This document shows positions 42,317 through 52,359 of a stretch of 64,000 nucleotides of DNA, in pieces; the first letter of the stretch is position 1; the number at the start of each line of letters is the position of its first letter. This DNA is from an uncultured Schaedlerella sp. GTDB taxonomy: Bacteria > Bacillota > Clostridia > Lachnospirales > Lachnospiraceae. The translations under genes were made by a program, and so were the position numbers. The notes under the pieces are model-generated. The model was not told the DNA's origin, made no database searches, and worked only from the letters and a program-made list of their open reading frames with translations. Where the stretch lies: positions 1 through 64,000 of the forward strand of contig CAKSAJ010000006.1 of the NCBI GenBank assembly GCA_934435195.1. The letters are read 5' to 3'.

Positions 42317-45300
42317 ATGTCATTACAATTTATTTTTGGAAATTCAGGTGCAGGAAAATCGCATCATTTATATAAAGAAGTTGTCACAGAATCATTGGCT
42401 CATCCGGACACAAATTATATTGTATTGGTACCGGAGCAGTTTACAATGCAGACGCAAAAGGATCTGTGTATGGCACATCCGAACAAGGGAATCATGAATA
42501 TTGATGTGCTAAGTTTTATTCGTTTATCACATCGTATATTTGAAGAGACTGGCAGAGAAACAAAGCGTGTTTTAGATGATGAAGGAAAGAATTTAATCCT
42601 GCGGAAGATTGCCGGACAGTATGAGTCGGAGTTGAAGGTATTGCGAGGCAATTTGAAAAAACAGGGATATATCAGTGAAGTGAAATCGGTGATTTCTGAG
42701 TTTACGCAATATGGCATCGGATTTGATGAACTGGATGAAATGATTGATTCGCTTGGTGAGGAAAGCTATCTTTCTTATAAATTGCGGGATATTCGTACGG
42801 TATACGGAGGCTTTGAAAATTATCTTGCAGACAAATATATTACAAAAGAAGAATTGCTGGATGTGTTGAGTGATGCGGTTCCTGAATCGAAAATATTGAA
42901 GGACAGTGTTGTCGTCCTGGATGGATATACTGGATTTACCCCGGTTCAGAACAGGCTTTTAGGGGAGCTTCTGAAGGTCTGTAAAAAAGTTATGATAACC
43001 GTAGAAATGGATCAAAGGGAGAATCCATTTGTTTACAAACACCCATATCAACTATTTGCACTTAGCAAGCAAATGGTTACTTCGCTTGTCGAAATTGCAG
43101 GAGAAAATCGTATTCCGGTGGATGAACCGGTATATTTATACGAAAAAATACCTTACCGTTTTCGCAAAAATCCGGCGATGGCTTTTCTGGAAAATGAGTT
43201 GTTCCGCTATAAATGCGGTCATTATACCGAAGAACAGAATGCAATATCATTACATGTAACTCGAAATCCAAAAGAAGAGGCGAATTTTGTTGCGGCGCAA
43301 ATACGTCGGCTTGCGAGAGAAGAAGGAATCCGTTATCGGGAAATGGGCGTGATCGTCAGTGAGATGGGAACATATGCGAATCATTTAGAAAAAGCCTGTG
43401 AAGAGTATCAGATTCCGATTTTTATGGACCACAAGAAGAGCATTTTGTTAAATGCATTTGTAGAATATTTACGAAGTCTGCTGGCAATGGAAGAAGAAAA
43501 TTTTTCATACGAAAGTGTTTTTCGCTTTTTGCGGACAGGTATGTCGGGATTTACGCGGGAAGAAGTGGATCGCATGGAAAATTATGTGATTGCACTGGGA
43601 TTGCGTGGATATAGTAAGTGGTTAGATAAGTGGGTGAGGACTACTTATGAAATGAAAAGAAAAGATGCAGCAGAACAAAAAGAGCTGGCTGCAAGTGCAC
43701 AGGCATTGGATTCGTTGAATCGATTGAGAGAACGGTTTGTAAAGAAAATAGAAACACTTACAAAGGTATTAAAAAAGCGAAAAAAGACAGTTAAGGAAAT
43801 AACAATTGCAGTACATGAATTCTTGCTTCAAGAAAAGATGCAGGAAAATGTGCAGGAGATGGAAAACTATTTTCAAGAGCAGGGAGAGCTTGCACTGGCA
43901 AAAGAATATTCGCAGGTCTATCGCATTGTAATGGAGCTGTTTGATAAGTTTGTGGAACTTCTCGGAGACGAGGAGATTTCATTAAAGGAATATAATGAGT
44001 TATTAGATGCTGGTTTGGAGGAGGCAAAGGTCGGAGTTATTCCACCAAGTCTGGACCAGGTTGTGATCGGTGATATGGAGCGTACTCGTCTGAATCATTT
44101 GAAAGTGTTGTTTTTTGTCGGGGCAAATGATGTTTTTCTTCCGGGAAATTTGGGACAGGGCGGTTTGTTATCTGACAGAGACCGAGAGCAGTTTGCAGAA
44201 CAAAAATTCTCATTATCACCGGGAGCAAAAGAAAAAACATACACACAGAAATTTTATTTGTATATGAATCTGACAAAACCATCGGAGAAGCTCTATCTCT
44301 CTTATTCAAAAACATCTGCCGACGGAAAAGGATTGAGACCGGCGTATTTAATCCAGGATTTGAAGAGGATGTATCCGAATCTGGAAGTGATTGAGGAAGA
44401 GAAAAAATCATTGTCAGAAAAAGAAATGACATGGATGCAGGGGGCTGAATACCTGGTAGATGGACTGGCAGAACGTCAATACGGCTTAAGCGACGAGTGG
44501 AAGGAATTGTATTCGTGGTATTTTGAACAAGAAAAGAATCAAGAGAATCCACTTGTGTTGCAAAGAATATTAGACGCAGCATTTTACAAGAAAGAAAAAG
44601 AGCAATTAAAAAAAGAGACTGCAAAGGATTTATATGGAAATACAGAGCGCGTCAGTGTGACCAGACTGGAGCGGTTTTCTTCGTGTGCGTATGCACATTT
44701 TCTGACATATGGGCTTCGTCTTTCAGAGCGGGAACGCTATCAGTTTGAGGCGATGGATTTGGGAAATATAGCGCACCAGTCTATGGAAAGATTTGCAAGA
44801 AAAGCAGATGATATACAGGTAGAATGGACGGCTATGACGGAAGAAGTAAAGGACCGATTTATTCAGGAAAGTGTGGAAGAAAGTATTCTTGAATACGGAA
44901 ATACAGTATTGTACAGTACAGCAAGAAATGAGTATACGATCACAAGAATCAAGAAGTTAATCCAGCGTTCTGTATGGGCATTGACAAAGCAAATGGCAGA
45001 GAGCGATTTTCGCCCGAGTCTGTATGAATTTAATTTTGGAAGCGGAAAGATTGACCGAATTGATACATGTGAAGATGAAAATGGAGTATATGTAAAGGTT
45101 ACGGACTATAAGACCGGGATGAAAGCATTTGATATTACAGCATTTTATCACGGATTGCAGATACAGCTTCCGGTTTATCTAAATGCGGCGCTGGATGTGG
45201 AGCAGAAGAGACATAAAGGGAAAGAGATTATTCCAGCCGGAATTTTCTATTATCGTATGCAAGATCCAATCGTGGATAAAGAAGAGGACGATGAAGTGCT

Positions 45301-45712
45301 TGAGGGTAAGATTTTAAAAGAGCTTCGTCTGGATGGTCTGGTAAATGCGGACGAAATCGTTGTGGAACATTTGCAGCATAATCTTGAAGGAACATCAAAT
45401 TATATTCCGGTTTCAAAAACGAAAAGCGGAGCATTAAGTAAAACCTCGAAAGCTCTGTATCCGGATGAATTTTTGGAATTTCTTGATTATACGAAAAAAT
45501 TAGAAGCGAAGCTGAAAGGTAAAATAGCAGATGGCGAGGTGCAGGCAGAACCATATGAAATGGGCGGGGCGACCGGATGTGATTATTGTGCCTATCGTGC
45601 AATCTGCGGATTTGATACAAGAATTGAAGGATATGAATATCGCAGACTTGAGAAATATTCCAAAGAGGATGTGTTGGAAAAGATTCATATTGCTGCACAG
45701 GAGGAAAGATAA
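42317..45712 (+). CDS. addB: AddB, helicase-nuclease subunit B
   Basis: This 1131-residue protein works with AddA to resect double-strand breaks up to a recombination hotspot. The N-terminal nucleotide site is GNSGAGKS (residues 7-14). The C-terminal nuclease core contains KVTDYKTGMK. Four cysteines for the iron-sulfur cluster are visible: SSCAYAHF and CDYCAYRAIC. The ATG at 42317 has CAGGAGGG upstream; an in-frame ATG at 42284 lies in the end of the preceding gene. The stop TAA directly touches the addA ATG. Confidence 0.95.
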   Translation: MSLQFIFGNSGAGKSHHLYKEVVTESLAHPDTNYIVLVPEQFTMQTQKDLCMAHPNKGIMNIDVLSFIRLSHRIFEETGRETKRVLDDEGKNLILRKIAGQYESELKVLRGNLKKQGYISEVKSVISEFTQYGIGFDELDEMIDSLGEESYLSYKLRDIRTVYGGFENYLADKYITKEELLDVLSDAVPESKILKDSVVVLDGYTGFTPVQNRLLGELLKVCKKVMITVEMDQRENPFVYKHPYQLFALSKQMVTSLVEIAGENRIPVDEPVYLYEKIPYRFRKNPAMAFLENELFRYKCGHYTEEQNAISLHVTRNPKEEANFVAAQIRRLAREEGIRYREMGVIVSEMGTYANHLEKACEEYQIPIFMDHKKSILLNAFVEYLRSLLAMEEENFSYESVFRFLRTGMSGFTREEVDRMENYVIALGLRGYSKWLDKWVRTTYEMKRKDAAEQKELAASAQALDSLNRLRERFVKKIETLTKVLKKRKKTVKEITIAVHEFLLQEKMQENVQEMENYFQEQGELALAKEYSQVYRIVMELFDKFVELLGDEEISLKEYNELLDAGLEEAKVGVIPPSLDQVVIGDMERTRLNHLKVLFFVGANDVFLPGNLGQGGLLSDRDREQFAEQKFSLSPGAKEKTYTQKFYLYMNLTKPSEKLYLSYSKTSADGKGLRPAYLIQDLKRMYPNLEVIEEEKKSLSEKEMTWMQGAEYLVDGLAERQYGLSDEWKELYSWYFEQEKNQENPLVLQRILDAAFYKKEKEQLKKETAKDLYGNTERVSVTRLERFSSCAYAHFLTYGLRLSERERYQFEAMDLGNIAHQSMERFARKADDIQVEWTAMTEEVKDRFIQESVEESILEYGNTVLYSTARNEYTITRIKKLIQRSVWALTKQMAESDFRPSLYEFNFGSGKIDRIDTCEDENGVYVKVTDYKTGMKAFDITAFYHGLQIQLPVYLNAALDVEQKRHKGKEIIPAGIFYYRMQDPIVDKEEDDEVLEGKILKELRLDGLVNADEIVVEHLQHNLEGTSNYIPVSKTKSGALSKTSKALYPDEFLEFLDYTKKLEAKLKGKIADGEVQAEPYEMGGATGCDYCAYRAICGFDTRIEGYEYRRLEKYSKEDVLEKIHIAAQEER

Positions 45713-48700
45713 ATGGGTGTGAAATGGACAGAAGAACAGCAGAAAGTCATAGATCTGCGTGACCGGAATATTCTTGTATCTGCAGCAGCAGGGTCTGGAA
45801 AAACGGCAGTTTTGGTAGAGCGTATTATACAAATGTTGACAGACGAGAAATATCTGATAGATGTGGACCGTCTGTTGATCGTGACATTTACAGAGGCGGC
45901 GGCCGCTGAAATGAAGGAGCGTGTAAGAAATGCAATCGAAAAGTCATTAGAAGAAAATCCGGAGAATACACATTTACAAAGACAGGCAACATTAATCCAC
46001 AGCGCCTCAATTACAACAATCCACAGCTTTTGCCTGTCCGTTATAAGAGAACATTTTCATGTGATAAATCTTGATCCGGGATTTCGTATTGCAGAAGAAG
46101 GCGAGTTGAAGCTTCTCTCCCAGGACGTATTAGGAGAAGTTCTGGAATCGTGTTATGAGGAGGCGGATGAGACATTTTTAAAGCTGGTCGAAAAGCTTGG
46201 AAGCGGACGAAATGATAAACGCTTAGAGTCATTTATTTTACAGGTGTATGAGTATTCAAGGAGTTATCCACAACCGGAAAAATGGCTTTTACAATGTGTT
46301 GATAACTATGCCGTAAATGAACAGGATGGGGCATGTTTTATTTTTGAGATGGCAGCAAAGCAGACAAAATACTATGTAGAAGATATGCTTGGTATCCTGG
46401 ATGAGGCACTTGCAATTTGCGAAGAAGCAGACGGTCCATACATGTATGCAGAAATGCTGGAAATGGATATAGAAATGTTGTCAAATCTCAATCGAGAGCA
46501 AAATGAATATGAACAGTTATATCAAGAGCTGACATCTATAAAGTGGAAAGCGCTGTCCAGAAAGAAGGACGAAAGTGTTTCAGAGGAAAAGAAAGAAAAA
46601 GTAAAACAGCTTCGTGATGAGGTCAAAAAGCAGGTGAAAGATTTGATCGCAGCTTATTACTATGAAAAGCCGGAAGAAATGCTGAAAGATATGGAGGCAT
46701 CCCACGATACAATGCAGGCATTTGTCGCTTTGGTCCAACTGTTTGCGGATGCATTTGCGGAGAAAAAAAGAACACGAAATCTGATTGATTTCAATGATAT
46801 GGAGCAGTTTGCCTTGCAGATTCTAACAGAAGAAAAAGAAGGAAAACTGGTTCCGTCAATCGTTGCACAAGAATATCAGGAACAGTTTGCAGAAGTTATG
46901 ATTGATGAATATCAGGACAGTAACTTAATCCAGGAAGCAATTTTGACAAGCGTCTCAACGATAAGTAAAGGCAAATACAACGTGTTTATGGTTGGAGATG
47001 TCAAGCAGAGTATATATCGTTTCCGTTTATCGCGTCCGGAACTATTTATGGAAAAATACGAGAATTACAGTCTGGAAGATGGAGAAAAGCAGCGTATTGA
47101 TCTGCATAAGAATTTCCGAAGCCGTGCAGAAGTGCTCGATAGTACAAATTTTATTTTCGAGCGGATTATGAGAAGAGAGCTTGGAGGAGTAGAGTACGAC
47201 GAGAATGCAGCACTTTATCTTGGTGCGGATTATGAAACCTTGGTGCGTGAAGATGGCAGTTTGGAAAATGAAGCTGAATTATTGCTTTTAGACACATCCG
47301 ATGCAGAAATCCCGGATGATCTGGAAGAGGGAACAGAATTTCTTGACGGAACAGGAAAACAATTAGAAGCGCAGATGGTTGCAAAGCGGATTAAAGAACT
47401 GGTCGGAAAAGCAATGGTGAAGGATAAGGAAACCGGCGAGTATAGACCGGCCCAATATCGGGATATTGTAATCTTATCGAGAAGTGCAAAAGGGTGGTCG
47501 GATGTATTTTCAACGATATTGAATGAAGAAGGAATCCCGGCATATGCAGGCAGCCGAGAAGGATATTTTGAAACATATGAAGTGAGCGTTTTACTAGATT
47601 ATCTGCAGCTTTTAGATAATCAGAGACAGGACGTTCCGTTGGCAGCAGTATTGACATCTCCATTTGTCGGATTATCCGCACAAGAACTTGCCGAAATCCG
47701 AAACTCAAAAGAAAACAGCACATTTTACGAGGCGGCAGAACAAAGCGAAAGACTGCAGGAATTTTACCGGCAGCTGGAACATTTCCGCAAATTAATCCCA
47801 TACACATCCATTCACGAATTATTGTGGAAAATATTAGAAGAAACAGGGTACGGCGGGTATATCTCGGCAATGCCGGGAGGTGCCCAGAGAAAGGCAAACC
47901 TGGAAATGCTAATTGAAAAAGCATGTGCATTCGAAGGAACCAGCTATAAAGGTTTGTTTAACTTTGTGCGATATATCGAGCAGCTTAAAAAATATGATGT
48001 AGATTACGGGGAAGCGAATATTATAGATGAACAGGCAGATACTGTGCGGATCATGACAATCCATAAAAGCAAAGGATTGGAATTTCCAATTGTATTTGTA
48101 GTAGGAATGGGAAAACGTTTCAATATGCAGGATGTAAACGGAAGTATGATCATTCATCCGGAGCTTGGCGTAGGAATCGATCAGATTGACTTGGAGAGAC
48201 GTACAAAAATCCCGACATTTTTAAAGAAAATGATACAGCAGCAGACAAAATTGGAAACCTTAGGGGAAGAGCTTCGAGTACTTTACGTTGCGTTGACCAG
48301 AGCAAAAGAAAAATTGATCATGACAGGGCAGCTAAAAGATGCTCAGAATCTTGTGCACCAATATGAAAATGCTGCGGTTGAAAATGCACTGAAAGGCAGT
48401 ATGTCGTTTTCAAAATTAGCATCCGCACACAAATATTTAGACTGGGTACTTCCGGTGGTTGCACAGCCAGATGCACCGATTTCGATTAAAGTGTGGGATT
48501 ACTGGGATGCTGCGATACTCGACAAAAGAGAAGAACAGGCCGAGCTGGTAGCAAAGGATATATTAGAGCATTGGAATCTGGAAAATGTATATGATAATGA
48601 ATTAAAAGAACATTTGAATGAGCAGTTTTCATATCATTATCCGTATCAGCAAATGCAAAAATGGAAACTGAAATTTACTGTATCTGAGCTGAAAAAACGC

Positions 48701-49390
48701 ACATATCTAAGTGAAGAAAGCAGTGGAGAAAATGGTGAGGAAATGATAGAAGAAGCACCGGTAGTTCCTCTTTTGCCTAAATTTTTACAAGAAGAGGAAG
48801 AGATAAAGGGTGCTTCGAGAGGAAGTGTATACCACAAAGTATTAGAACTGCTTGATTTTACACAAGAATACAATACCACATCCCTAAAAGAAGCAATCAG
48901 GCAGATGGAACAAGATAAAATCATTACAAAAGAGATGACAAAGTGCATCCGAATAAAAGATATACAGAACTTCTTGCATAGTAATATCGGAAAAAGAATG
49001 CAGAAAGCTGCAAAAAGCAAGCTGCTAAAAACAGAACAGCCATTTGTACTTGGAGTAGATGCAGGAGAAATTTATCGAGAAGAAATAAAGGATGCCTGCC
49101 AGGCAGCAATGGAAGATATGAGTCAGAAAGAAGTAGAAGATGTTTGTCAATCAGATATGAAGAATGAAATGATATTGGTACAAGGAATCATTGATGTTTA
49201 TTTCGAAGAAGATGGAGAAATTGTACTGCTCGATTATAAAACCGACAGGGTTCAAAATGGTGCAGAATTGAAAGAGAGATATCATGCACAGTTGGATTAT
49301 TATGCGAAGGCACTCGAGCAGCTGCTTGGGAAGAAAGTGAAGGAGAAAGAGATTTATTCGTTCTGCCTGGGGGAGGAGATTGCGGTTTAG
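45713..49390 (+). CDS. addA: AddA, helicase-nuclease subunit A
   Basis: This 1225-residue UvrD-like helicase with a C-terminal nuclease has Walker A AAAGSGKTA (about 21), Walker B IDEYQDSN, motif III GDVKQSIYRFR, motif V/VI with TIHKSKGLEFP and LYVALTRAKEK, and nuclease core LLDYKTDR near the end. AGGAGGAAAG precedes the ATG, which follows addB without a gap. All helicase motifs look intact. The gene ends one base before composite element E. Confidence 0.96.
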   Translation: MGVKWTEEQQKVIDLRDRNILVSAAAGSGKTAVLVERIIQMLTDEKYLIDVDRLLIVTFTEAAAAEMKERVRNAIEKSLEENPENTHLQRQATLIHSASITTIHSFCLSVIREHFHVINLDPGFRIAEEGELKLLSQDVLGEVLESCYEEADETFLKLVEKLGSGRNDKRLESFILQVYEYSRSYPQPEKWLLQCVDNYAVNEQDGACFIFEMAAKQTKYYVEDMLGILDEALAICEEADGPYMYAEMLEMDIEMLSNLNREQNEYEQLYQELTSIKWKALSRKKDESVSEEKKEKVKQLRDEVKKQVKDLIAAYYYEKPEEMLKDMEASHDTMQAFVALVQLFADAFAEKKRTRNLIDFNDMEQFALQILTEEKEGKLVPSIVAQEYQEQFAEVMIDEYQDSNLIQEAILTSVSTISKGKYNVFMVGDVKQSIYRFRLSRPELFMEKYENYSLEDGEKQRIDLHKNFRSRAEVLDSTNFIFERIMRRELGGVEYDENAALYLGADYETLVREDGSLENEAELLLLDTSDAEIPDDLEEGTEFLDGTGKQLEAQMVAKRIKELVGKAMVKDKETGEYRPAQYRDIVILSRSAKGWSDVFSTILNEEGIPAYAGSREGYFETYEVSVLLDYLQLLDNQRQDVPLAAVLTSPFVGLSAQELAEIRNSKENSTFYEAAEQSERLQEFYRQLEHFRKLIPYTSIHELLWKILEETGYGGYISAMPGGAQRKANLEMLIEKACAFEGTSYKGLFNFVRYIEQLKKYDVDYGEANIIDEQADTVRIMTIHKSKGLEFPIVFVVGMGKRFNMQDVNGSMIIHPELGVGIDQIDLERRTKIPTFLKKMIQQQTKLETLGEELRVLYVALTRAKEKLIMTGQLKDAQNLVHQYENAAVENALKGSMSFSKLASAHKYLDWVLPVVAQPDAPISIKVWDYWDAAILDKREEQAELVAKDILEHWNLENVYDNELKEHLNEQFSYHYPYQQMQKWKLKFTVSELKKRTYLSEESSGENGEEMIEEAPVVPLLPKFLQEEEEIKGASRGSVYHKVLELLDFTQEYNTTSLKEAIRQMEQDKIITKEMTKCIRIKDIQNFLHSNIGKRMQKAAKSKLLKTEQPFVLGVDAGEIYREEIKDACQAAMEDMSQKEVEDVCQSDMKNEMILVQGIIDVYFEEDGEIVLLDYKTDRVQNGAELKERYHAQLDYYAKALEQLLGKKVKEKEIYSFCLGEEIAV

Positions 49391-50375
49391 TTGCTGTTTA
49401 GGTTGTTAAGCGGCGATAAGGTAACACGTGAAAACAAATTGAATACATTTCTGTTCAGATTTAAATCGGAGGGAAATACATAAAGGCGTAGATTTTGGCT
49501 AAATACAATAAACTTGAACTCAAACTCACTGCTTTGCAGTTCAAACACGTTCGTTCAAGTTTATTAATCCCAAAATCTACGCCTTAAGTATTTCCAACTC
49601 CTCTATCATATTCACTGAAATGTATTCAATTTGTTTTCAGTTTGTACGTTATCGCATGCTTGACGGATTAAACAGAAGAACTTTGCCGGATCGGCGGTGC
49701 GGATGTAATTTTTGTGGGGGATATCTGCGATAGCGGATTTTCGGGGATTGAAGATGCAAAATTTCTGCGGGGAGTATCTGCAAAGTATAGAAAGAGCAGG
49801 TTGAGGATGCAAAAATTTCTGCGGGGAGTATCTACAAGGCATAGAAAACGTGGGATGTAGATGTAAAATTTGTGAAGGAAGTATCCTCAAATCCCAGAAA
49901 AGGCAAGATGTAGATATAATTATACATGCCAGGCAGGTTGAAAAGCATCTGCAAGTTCAAAGAAAAGTAAGTTGCAGATGCATTGGTCCCAAAAAGAGTA
50001 TCTACAACAGCGAATATCAAGACCTTGCAGATACAACGGTTACAAAAAAATCATCTACCTGTTTCAATCATGGTACACCACAGAGCGCTGCTCTTTAATT
50101 CATTAGATTTACGATAACGTACTGTAAGAAAACATCGGATATGAATTTCAGTGAATACAGAGGAAGCGATTGGAAATACTTAAAGACCAGAATTTTACGT
50201 TAGAGCTTAGAAACTTGCTGTTTGAGGGCATAGCCCGAGTTGCTAGTTTCTAAGCTCTGTTTTTAGTAATAATTCTGGTCTTCTTCTAGTATTTCCCGCT
50301 GACGGAGTCTGAGCAGAAATTCATACCGATGTTTCTTATAGGACCATATAGCCATCTAATGAACTAACCAGCAAC
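49391..50375. repeat. Composite structured element, copy E with two large palindromes
   Basis: The left end TTGCTGTTTAGGTTGTTAAG follows the addA stop directly. The standard nested palindrome (about 49405-49672) and the hairpin array (about 49740-50070) follow. In place of the terminal hairpin there is a second large palindrome (about 50095-50365) in the opposite orientation. Its outer stem GACCAGAATT/AATTCTGGTC (50185-50194, 50271-50280) and inner stem AGAGCTTAGAAACT/AGTTTCTAAGCTCT (50202-50215, 50245-50258) are unrelated in sequence to the first. The right TIR (50360-50375) includes the DUF5721 stop codon. Confidence 0.8.
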
Positions 50376-50897
50376 CTCAAACGCCACCCCATTCTTAGTA
50401 AAAAACCTCTGCACCATCTCATCCCACGCTTTCTCAAGTGACTTATCCAACGTAAATGTATTTAAAGATGTTCCGGTGACGCAGGTCAACCCTTGCTCAT
50501 TAAATTGAATATTCAGGTAAAGTCCCTGTACGGTATTTGGCTGAAAGTCCAGATTCTGTTTGGCAATTAATTTTGCGATATTTGCCGGTGAAAGGCGGAA
50601 CACAAACTTGAAGCAAAGTGGTGTCCGTTTGCCCTTGATCAAAGAAAAACAATATTCGCGTACTTGTTTCCAGTAAGAATACTCTGGAAGTGCCTCAGAA
50701 TCGGAGAAAGAGGAAGCAGAAGAAAAAAGTTCTTCGGGTGGGAATTCAGCATAAAAATCCTTTTGAATATAACCATCAATGTGGAAGCTGTTAAAGGTGA
50801 CAATATCACCTTCAATGAAAAGAAAATGGTCAAAAAGCTCTGATAAAAGAAGCTGAGACATAAATTTTTTTGTTTCTGTTAATTTTAAAGAAATCAT
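50364..50897 (-). CDS. DUF5721 family protein
   Basis: This 177-residue protein has no known activity. ISLKLTETKKFMSQLLLSE at the start and the central FKFVFRLSPANIAKLI segment fit the DUF5721 family, seen mainly in Lachnospiraceae. It has no signal peptide or membrane helix. I start at 50897, ten bases after CGGAGG, rather than at 50924. The last residues VAG and the TAG stop are encoded by the terminal inverted repeat of composite element E. Confidence 0.75.
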   Translation of the reverse strand: MISLKLTETKKFMSQLLLSELFDHFLFIEGDIVTFNSFHIDGYIQKDFYAEFPPEELFSSASSFSDSEALPEYSYWKQVREYCFSLIKGKRTPLCFKFVFRLSPANIAKLIAKQNLDFQPNTVQGLYLNIQFNEQGLTCVTGTSLNTFTLDKSLEKAWDEMVQRFFTKNGVAFEVAG

Positions 50898-50956
50898 GTA
50901 TAAAAAACCTCCGAAAAAGTACAAAAATTACAGTATAAAATATCATACCATACTTG

Positions 50957-50985
50957 TTGACTTTTAGGGGTAAAAAAAGTATTAT
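50957..50985 (+). promoter_or_regulatory. Promoter of the O-acetylation operon
   Basis: TTGACT (50957-50962), 17 bases, TATTAT (50980-50985), about 78 bases before the TTG start. Confidence 0.65.
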
Positions 50986-51062
50986 TAAATAAGGAAAATT
51001 GTGAATGAAAGTTCATGGTTATTCTTATATGAAAAAACAATTAGAACAGTGAAAATAGATGT

Positions 51063-51857
51063 TTGGGAAAGGCACGAACGAAGAAATTGAAACAGTATAA
51101 CAGAAAGAATAGAAGAAAAATAGAAGTATATAGTAGAATTGCTGCTACAGGTGTTGTGGCAGCAATTCTTGTCGTAATTGGAGTTCGATTATCGAATAAA
51201 CATGAGAACGCAGAGATAAGTGCGGGGATTAAATACATTGAGACGAATGAGAAAAAAGATGTCGCTTCGGTCGAGACAAAGATAGAACGTGTTGAGGCAA
51301 AAGAGAAGGAAGAAGCGTATAAGGCAGGTACGATCAGCTTAAAAGAGATGTTTGCAAGTACGGTCGTGATGGGAGATTCCATTACGGAGGGATTTACGGC
51401 ATATGATGTTTTGAATGCGAACAGCGTCGTATCAAAAATAGGTGCATCACTTACTGATCTGGATGACCAGTGTGAAAAGCTAAAAGAGATTAATCCACAG
51501 ATGGTCTTCATCTCGTATGGAATGAATGATGTGATCAATACGAATGGAGATACAGATACATTTATCAAACAATATAAAGAGTTGATCGCAAAGATTCAAA
51601 AAGAAGTACCGGATACAAAGATTTTGATAAATTCAATATTTCCGGTGCAGCAAAGTGCAATAGCCGAGAAACCGGCATTGGCAAACATTTCAAAATACAA
51701 CGAAGCATTACAGAAGATGTGTGATGAATTACAGATTGCGTATGTGGACAATACAGATCTTGTAAAAGATGAATATTACGACGAGGACGGAATTCATTTT
51801 GTATCTGATTTTTATCCAATATGGGCAGATCACATGGTGGAGGTGTCTTTATCATGA
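51063..51857 (+). CDS. Membrane-anchored SGNH/GDSL hydrolase
   Basis: This 264-residue protein has a basic N-terminus, one membrane helix (about 25-45), a charged spacer and an SGNH domain. Its motifs are GDSITEG (block I, about 103), GMNDV (block III) and DGIHF (block V catalytic Asp/His). The start is TTG at 51063; no strong Shine-Dalgarno sequence is visible, so a second TTG at 51087 is possible. It is probably an extracytoplasmic acetyl-esterase or acetyltransferase acting with the MBOAT protein two genes on. It overlaps the next gene by four bases. Confidence 0.85.
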   Translation: MGKARTKKLKQYNRKNRRKIEVYSRIAATGVVAAILVVIGVRLSNKHENAEISAGIKYIETNEKKDVASVETKIERVEAKEKEEAYKAGTISLKEMFASTVVMGDSITEGFTAYDVLNANSVVSKIGASLTDLDDQCEKLKEINPQMVFISYGMNDVINTNGDTDTFIKQYKELIAKIQKEVPDTKILINSIFPVQQSAIAEKPALANISKYNEALQKMCDELQIAYVDNTDLVKDEYYDEDGIHFVSDFYPIWADHMVEVSLS

Positions 51858-52342
51858 CGAACAGGGGAAGTATTACAAGAACAGAACTTTTTAAATACAT
51901 AACAGTTGCAGCAATTTTAGTCTTTGTGATTCTGATGCTGATTTTCGCAAGTGGAAGTACAAAAGCATTTGATGAAGTTGCAAAAGGCGTGGAGGCATCA
52001 TTGGATACAGAGAACCTTGTGAAGCAGGACAGTCAGGCGCTGAAGCGGTACTATGGTCTTAACAGTGCAGAGTATGATGGTGTGTTATTTTATTCTTCTG
52101 CATCAAGCATGTCAGCAGAAGAAGTGCTTATGATCAAGGTAAAAGACGAAAGCCAGATGCAGGGCGTTCGCGATGCGATTGATCGGCGTCTCGAAAACAG
52201 AAAGAATGACTTTGACGGTTATGCACCAAAACAGGTACAGTTGTTAGATTCAGCACAGCTGAAGGTGAGAGGAGATTATATATTCCTTGCAGTAGCTCCG
52301 AAGGCGGATGAATATCGCGCAGCATTTTCGAAGAGTCTGTAA
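51854..52342 (+). CDS. DUF4358 membrane-anchored protein
   Basis: This 162-residue protein has one N-terminal membrane helix (about 15-36) and an extracellular domain with KRYYGLNSAEYDGVLFY and EVLMIKVKDESQ, the DUF4358 pattern. Its function is unknown; it commonly accompanies MBOAT/DHHW acetylation genes in Lachnospiraceae. GGAGGTG precedes the ATG, which overlaps the SGNH stop (ATGA). Confidence 0.82.
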   Translation: MTNRGSITRTELFKYITVAAILVFVILMLIFASGSTKAFDEVAKGVEASLDTENLVKQDSQALKRYYGLNSAEYDGVLFYSSASSMSAEEVLMIKVKDESQMQGVRDAIDRRLENRKNDFDGYAPKQVQLLDSAQLKVRGDYIFLAVAPKADEYRAAFSKSL

Positions 52343-52359
52343 GGTGGAGGGAGAAACAT

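Noticed and set aside
44037..44624. Minus-strand frame of 195 codons opposite addB, and one of 188 codons at 26500-27066 opposite the esterase/acyltransferase junction.
   Set aside because: Both are antisense readings of well-supported coding sequence, without motifs or ribosome binding sites.
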